Below the pieces are notes generated by a model. The model worked only from the letters and a program-made list of their open reading frames with translations. It did not search any database and was not told where the DNA came from. Positions 62,633 through 64,000 of a stretch of DNA of 64,000 bases are shown one piece after another. The stretch spans positions 310,001 through 374,000 of the forward strand of contig NZ_FUYM01000004.1 of the NCBI RefSeq assembly GCF_900167915.1, in the 5' to 3' direction. Every line of letters starts with the position of its first letter. Position 1 is the stretch's first letter. The position numbers and the translations under genes were made by a program. Source of the DNA: Rhizorhabdus histidinilytica (GTDB lineage: Bacteria; Pseudomonadota; Alphaproteobacteria; Sphingomonadales; Sphingomonadaceae).

Positions 62633-62648
62633 ATGAGAAATTTCTCAT
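62633..62648. promoter_or_regulatory. Perfect 16-bp palindrome, probable TetR operator
   Basis: ATGAGAAATTTCTCAT between the TetR stop and the downstream TBDR start, with another TCTCAT half-site at 62616. It lies about 80 bp before the receptor start, in AT-rich DNA suited to a promoter. The TetR protein encoded just upstream is the likely binder. Confidence 0.65.
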
Positions 62649-62652
62649 CTTT

Positions 62653-63300
62653 CTATCCTGATGGCGCCTTCTCGCTACGGCCCAGCTTCGCTTCGAAATA
62701 GGAGCGCATGATCAGCGCCATTTCCCGCTTGATTTCGCTCCCGGCGCCGCCGCGTTCGAGCGCATAGGCGGACTTGAGGATCTGCAGCGCGACGATCGCC
62801 ACCACCTTCACGTCGGCTTCCGGAGCATCCCCGGCCTTCGCGGCGAGCAGCGCCGCCAACGCGACCTCGAATTCCTGGTGCGAACCGGGGCGAAGCTGAA
62901 ACTGGACCTGTGCTTCGTCGAGCGTCCCGAAGGCCGCATGCCGAATGATGCAGTCGAGCGTCGCGTCGAGCAGCACGTCGGCGAAGCCGGCCCAGTCGCC
63001 CGGCCGGATCGGCGCACAGGCCGCCTGCCAGGTCTCGATCAGGTCGATCGCATAGCGTTCGACCAATGCGCCGCCGAGCACCGCCTTGTTCGGGAAGAAC
63101 TGGTAGAGCGATCCGATCGGCGCCCCCGCGCGCTGCGCGATCGCGTTCATCGACGCGGCGCCGTAGCCGACCTCGGCAAAGACCTGTTCGGCGGCGGCGA
63201 GCAACGCTTCGACCCGCTTGACCCCGCGGCTCCGCTGCGGCGCCTTCGGCTTAGCAACCTCCTGGCCGCGACCATCCGCCCGTTCCACCGCCTTCGCCAA
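62653..63300 (-). CDS. TetR-family regulator
   Basis: A 215-aa protein from TTG 63300; GGAGGGAGG eight bases upstream supports this unusual start. HTH region: LLAAAEQVFAEVGYGAASMNAIAQRAGAPIGSLYQFF (about residues 33-70), then a helical ligand domain. It is co-directional with and upstream of the TBDR-LLM operon, and divergent from the receptor gene at the window end. It could control either or both. Confidence 0.85.
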   Translation of the reverse strand: MAKAVERADGRGQEVAKPKAPQRSRGVKRVEALLAAAEQVFAEVGYGAASMNAIAQRAGAPIGSLYQFFPNKAVLGGALVERYAIDLIETWQAACAPIRPGDWAGFADVLLDATLDCIIRHAAFGTLDEAQVQFQLRPGSHQEFEVALAALLAAKAGDAPEADVKVVAIVALQILKSAYALERGGAGSEIKREMALIMRSYFEAKLGRSEKAPSG

Positions 63301-63450
63301 GACCAGCGCCTCCCTCCGTTGGGGCGCAACCGGCGCCCGCTCTCGCGCCCAAGGCCTATGCGCCCCGCCGCCGTCCGGTCAACGCCCGGCTTCGATCGCG
63401 ACACCCGGCGCGCCGCGGTCACGCGCCGGCGCAGATGAGGTCCGAGGCGC

Positions 63451-63478
63451 TTGACAGAAGATTGTATACACGCATACA
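63451..63478 (+). promoter_or_regulatory. Candidate promoter/operator of the terminal TBDR gene
   Basis: A consensus -35 TTGACA (63451-63456) is followed by a weak CATACA at 63473. TGTAT (63463) and ATACA (63474) form an inverted repeat across the -10 side and may be an operator. Confidence 0.45.
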
Positions 63479-63515
63479 TGGGGCAGCTTTCACGAGAATC
63501 ACAAGGGAGGAACGC

Positions 63516-64000
63516 GTGCCGGGCTTTAGCGCTAGGACATTCGGGAGATATTTGGTGTCGGCCGGGACGATCGCGCTCGCCGCACAGGCGCAGGCGCAGA
63601 CCCCGCCCCAGCCGGTACCGGCATCGGACGAGATCATCGTCACCGCGCAGCGGCGCGTGGAACGGCTACAGGACGTGCCGATCTCCGCCAGCGTGATCAG
63701 CGGCGCCGATCTCCAGAAGAAGAACATGACCTCGCTCGAGCAGCTCACCGCCGAGACGCCGGCCGTGGTCGTGACCAAGGGCGGCGCCGCCAACCGCCTG
63801 TCGATCCGTGGCGTCGGATCGGGCGACAACAACCCGCTGTTCGAGCAGTCGGTCGCGACCTTCGTCGACAATGTCTACCAGGGCCGCTCGCGCTCGAACG
63901 GCGCGTCCTTCCTGGACGTCGCCCGGGTCGAGATATTGAAGGGCCCGCAGAGCGTCTATTTCGGCAACAACTCGATCGCGGGCGTGCTCAACATCGTCAC
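63516..64000 (+). CDS. TonB-dependent receptor, N-terminal part (runs off the window)
   Basis: GTG start with AAGGGAGG five bases upstream. The translated part (161 codons) has a signal peptide (to about residue 27, ending AQAQAQ), a TonB-box-like EIIVTAQRRVERLQ and a plug domain reaching RVEILKGPQSVYFGNNSIAG, so the frame is open to the edge. The plug reads GPQSVYFG rather than the GPQGTL seen in the other six receptors. It is divergent from a TetR gene. Confidence 0.9.
   Translation, partial: MPGFSARTFGRYLVSAGTIALAAQAQAQTPPQPVPASDEIIVTAQRRVERLQDVPISASVISGADLQKKNMTSLEQLTAETPAVVVTKGGAANRLSIRGVGSGDNNPLFEQSVATFVDNVYQGRSRSNGASFLDVARVEILKGPQSVYFGNNSIAGVLNIV

Overview
The window is GC-rich (high third-position GC), densely coded and looks like the chromosome of a sphingomonad alphaproteobacterium. 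This rests on seven TonB-dependent receptors (TBDRs) in 64 kb, a UrcA-family protein, a PEPxxWA-CTERM protein, the pcaIJF genes and many short catabolic operons with their own regulators. No rRNA, tRNA, CRISPR array, transposase or integrase was seen.

Layout. 1-2.5 kb: small uncharacterised genes around an XRE regulator. 2.5-11.6 kb: housekeeping and stress genes (TauE-type exporter, UrcA, purT-ridA-aldo/keto reductase, a diguanylate cyclase, hslV-hslU-arsC-like, a DUF486 membrane protein, a PEP-CTERM protein). 11.7-22.7 kb: one minus-strand operon of eleven genes. It runs aauB-E-D-A (tryptophan-tryptophylquinone aralkylamine dehydrogenase and its maturation proteins), two c-type cytochromes (one frameshifted), a TBDR, an aldehyde dehydrogenase, two acyl-CoA ligases and a small haem protein. 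A divergent TetR gene faces it across a large inverted repeat. 23.6-29.5 kb: a minus-strand TBDR, a LuxR solo and the small and large subunits of an N,N-dimethylformamidase-type enzyme. 29.7-33.5 kb: sdaA and a divergent TBDR. 33.6-40 kb: an operon for an MFS transporter, an ethanolamine-type permease, an ETNPPL/PHYKPL-like phospho-lyase, an APH-fold kinase and a TetR, with a divergent SDR. 40-47 kb: a TBDR, then an AraC regulator opposite a TBDR and a class II HDAC-like amidohydrolase. 47-54 kb: a fused hydantoinase/5-oxoprolinase, a REC-HPt protein and cstA-ybdD. 54-58 kb: pcaR-type IclR and pcaIJF. 58-63 kb: a TBDR, GlcG-like protein, RutA-like flavin monooxygenase and SDR operon with a TetR regulator. 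The window ends inside a seventh TBDR.

How it fits together. Much of the window concerns C-N bond chemistry. A formamidase, an HDAC-fold deacetylase, a RutA-like monooxygenase and an oxoprolinase could open amides. A quinoprotein amine dehydrogenase and a phospho-lyase could remove amino groups. Aldehyde dehydrogenase, CoA ligases and the beta-ketoadipate thiolase arm could then feed carbon to central metabolism. The most interesting proposal is that the adjacent formamidase and aralkylamine-dehydrogenase loci form one route: N-acyl amine, then amine, aldehyde, acid and acyl-CoA, with outer-membrane receptors importing the substrates. That linkage is inference; the individual enzyme families are well supported.
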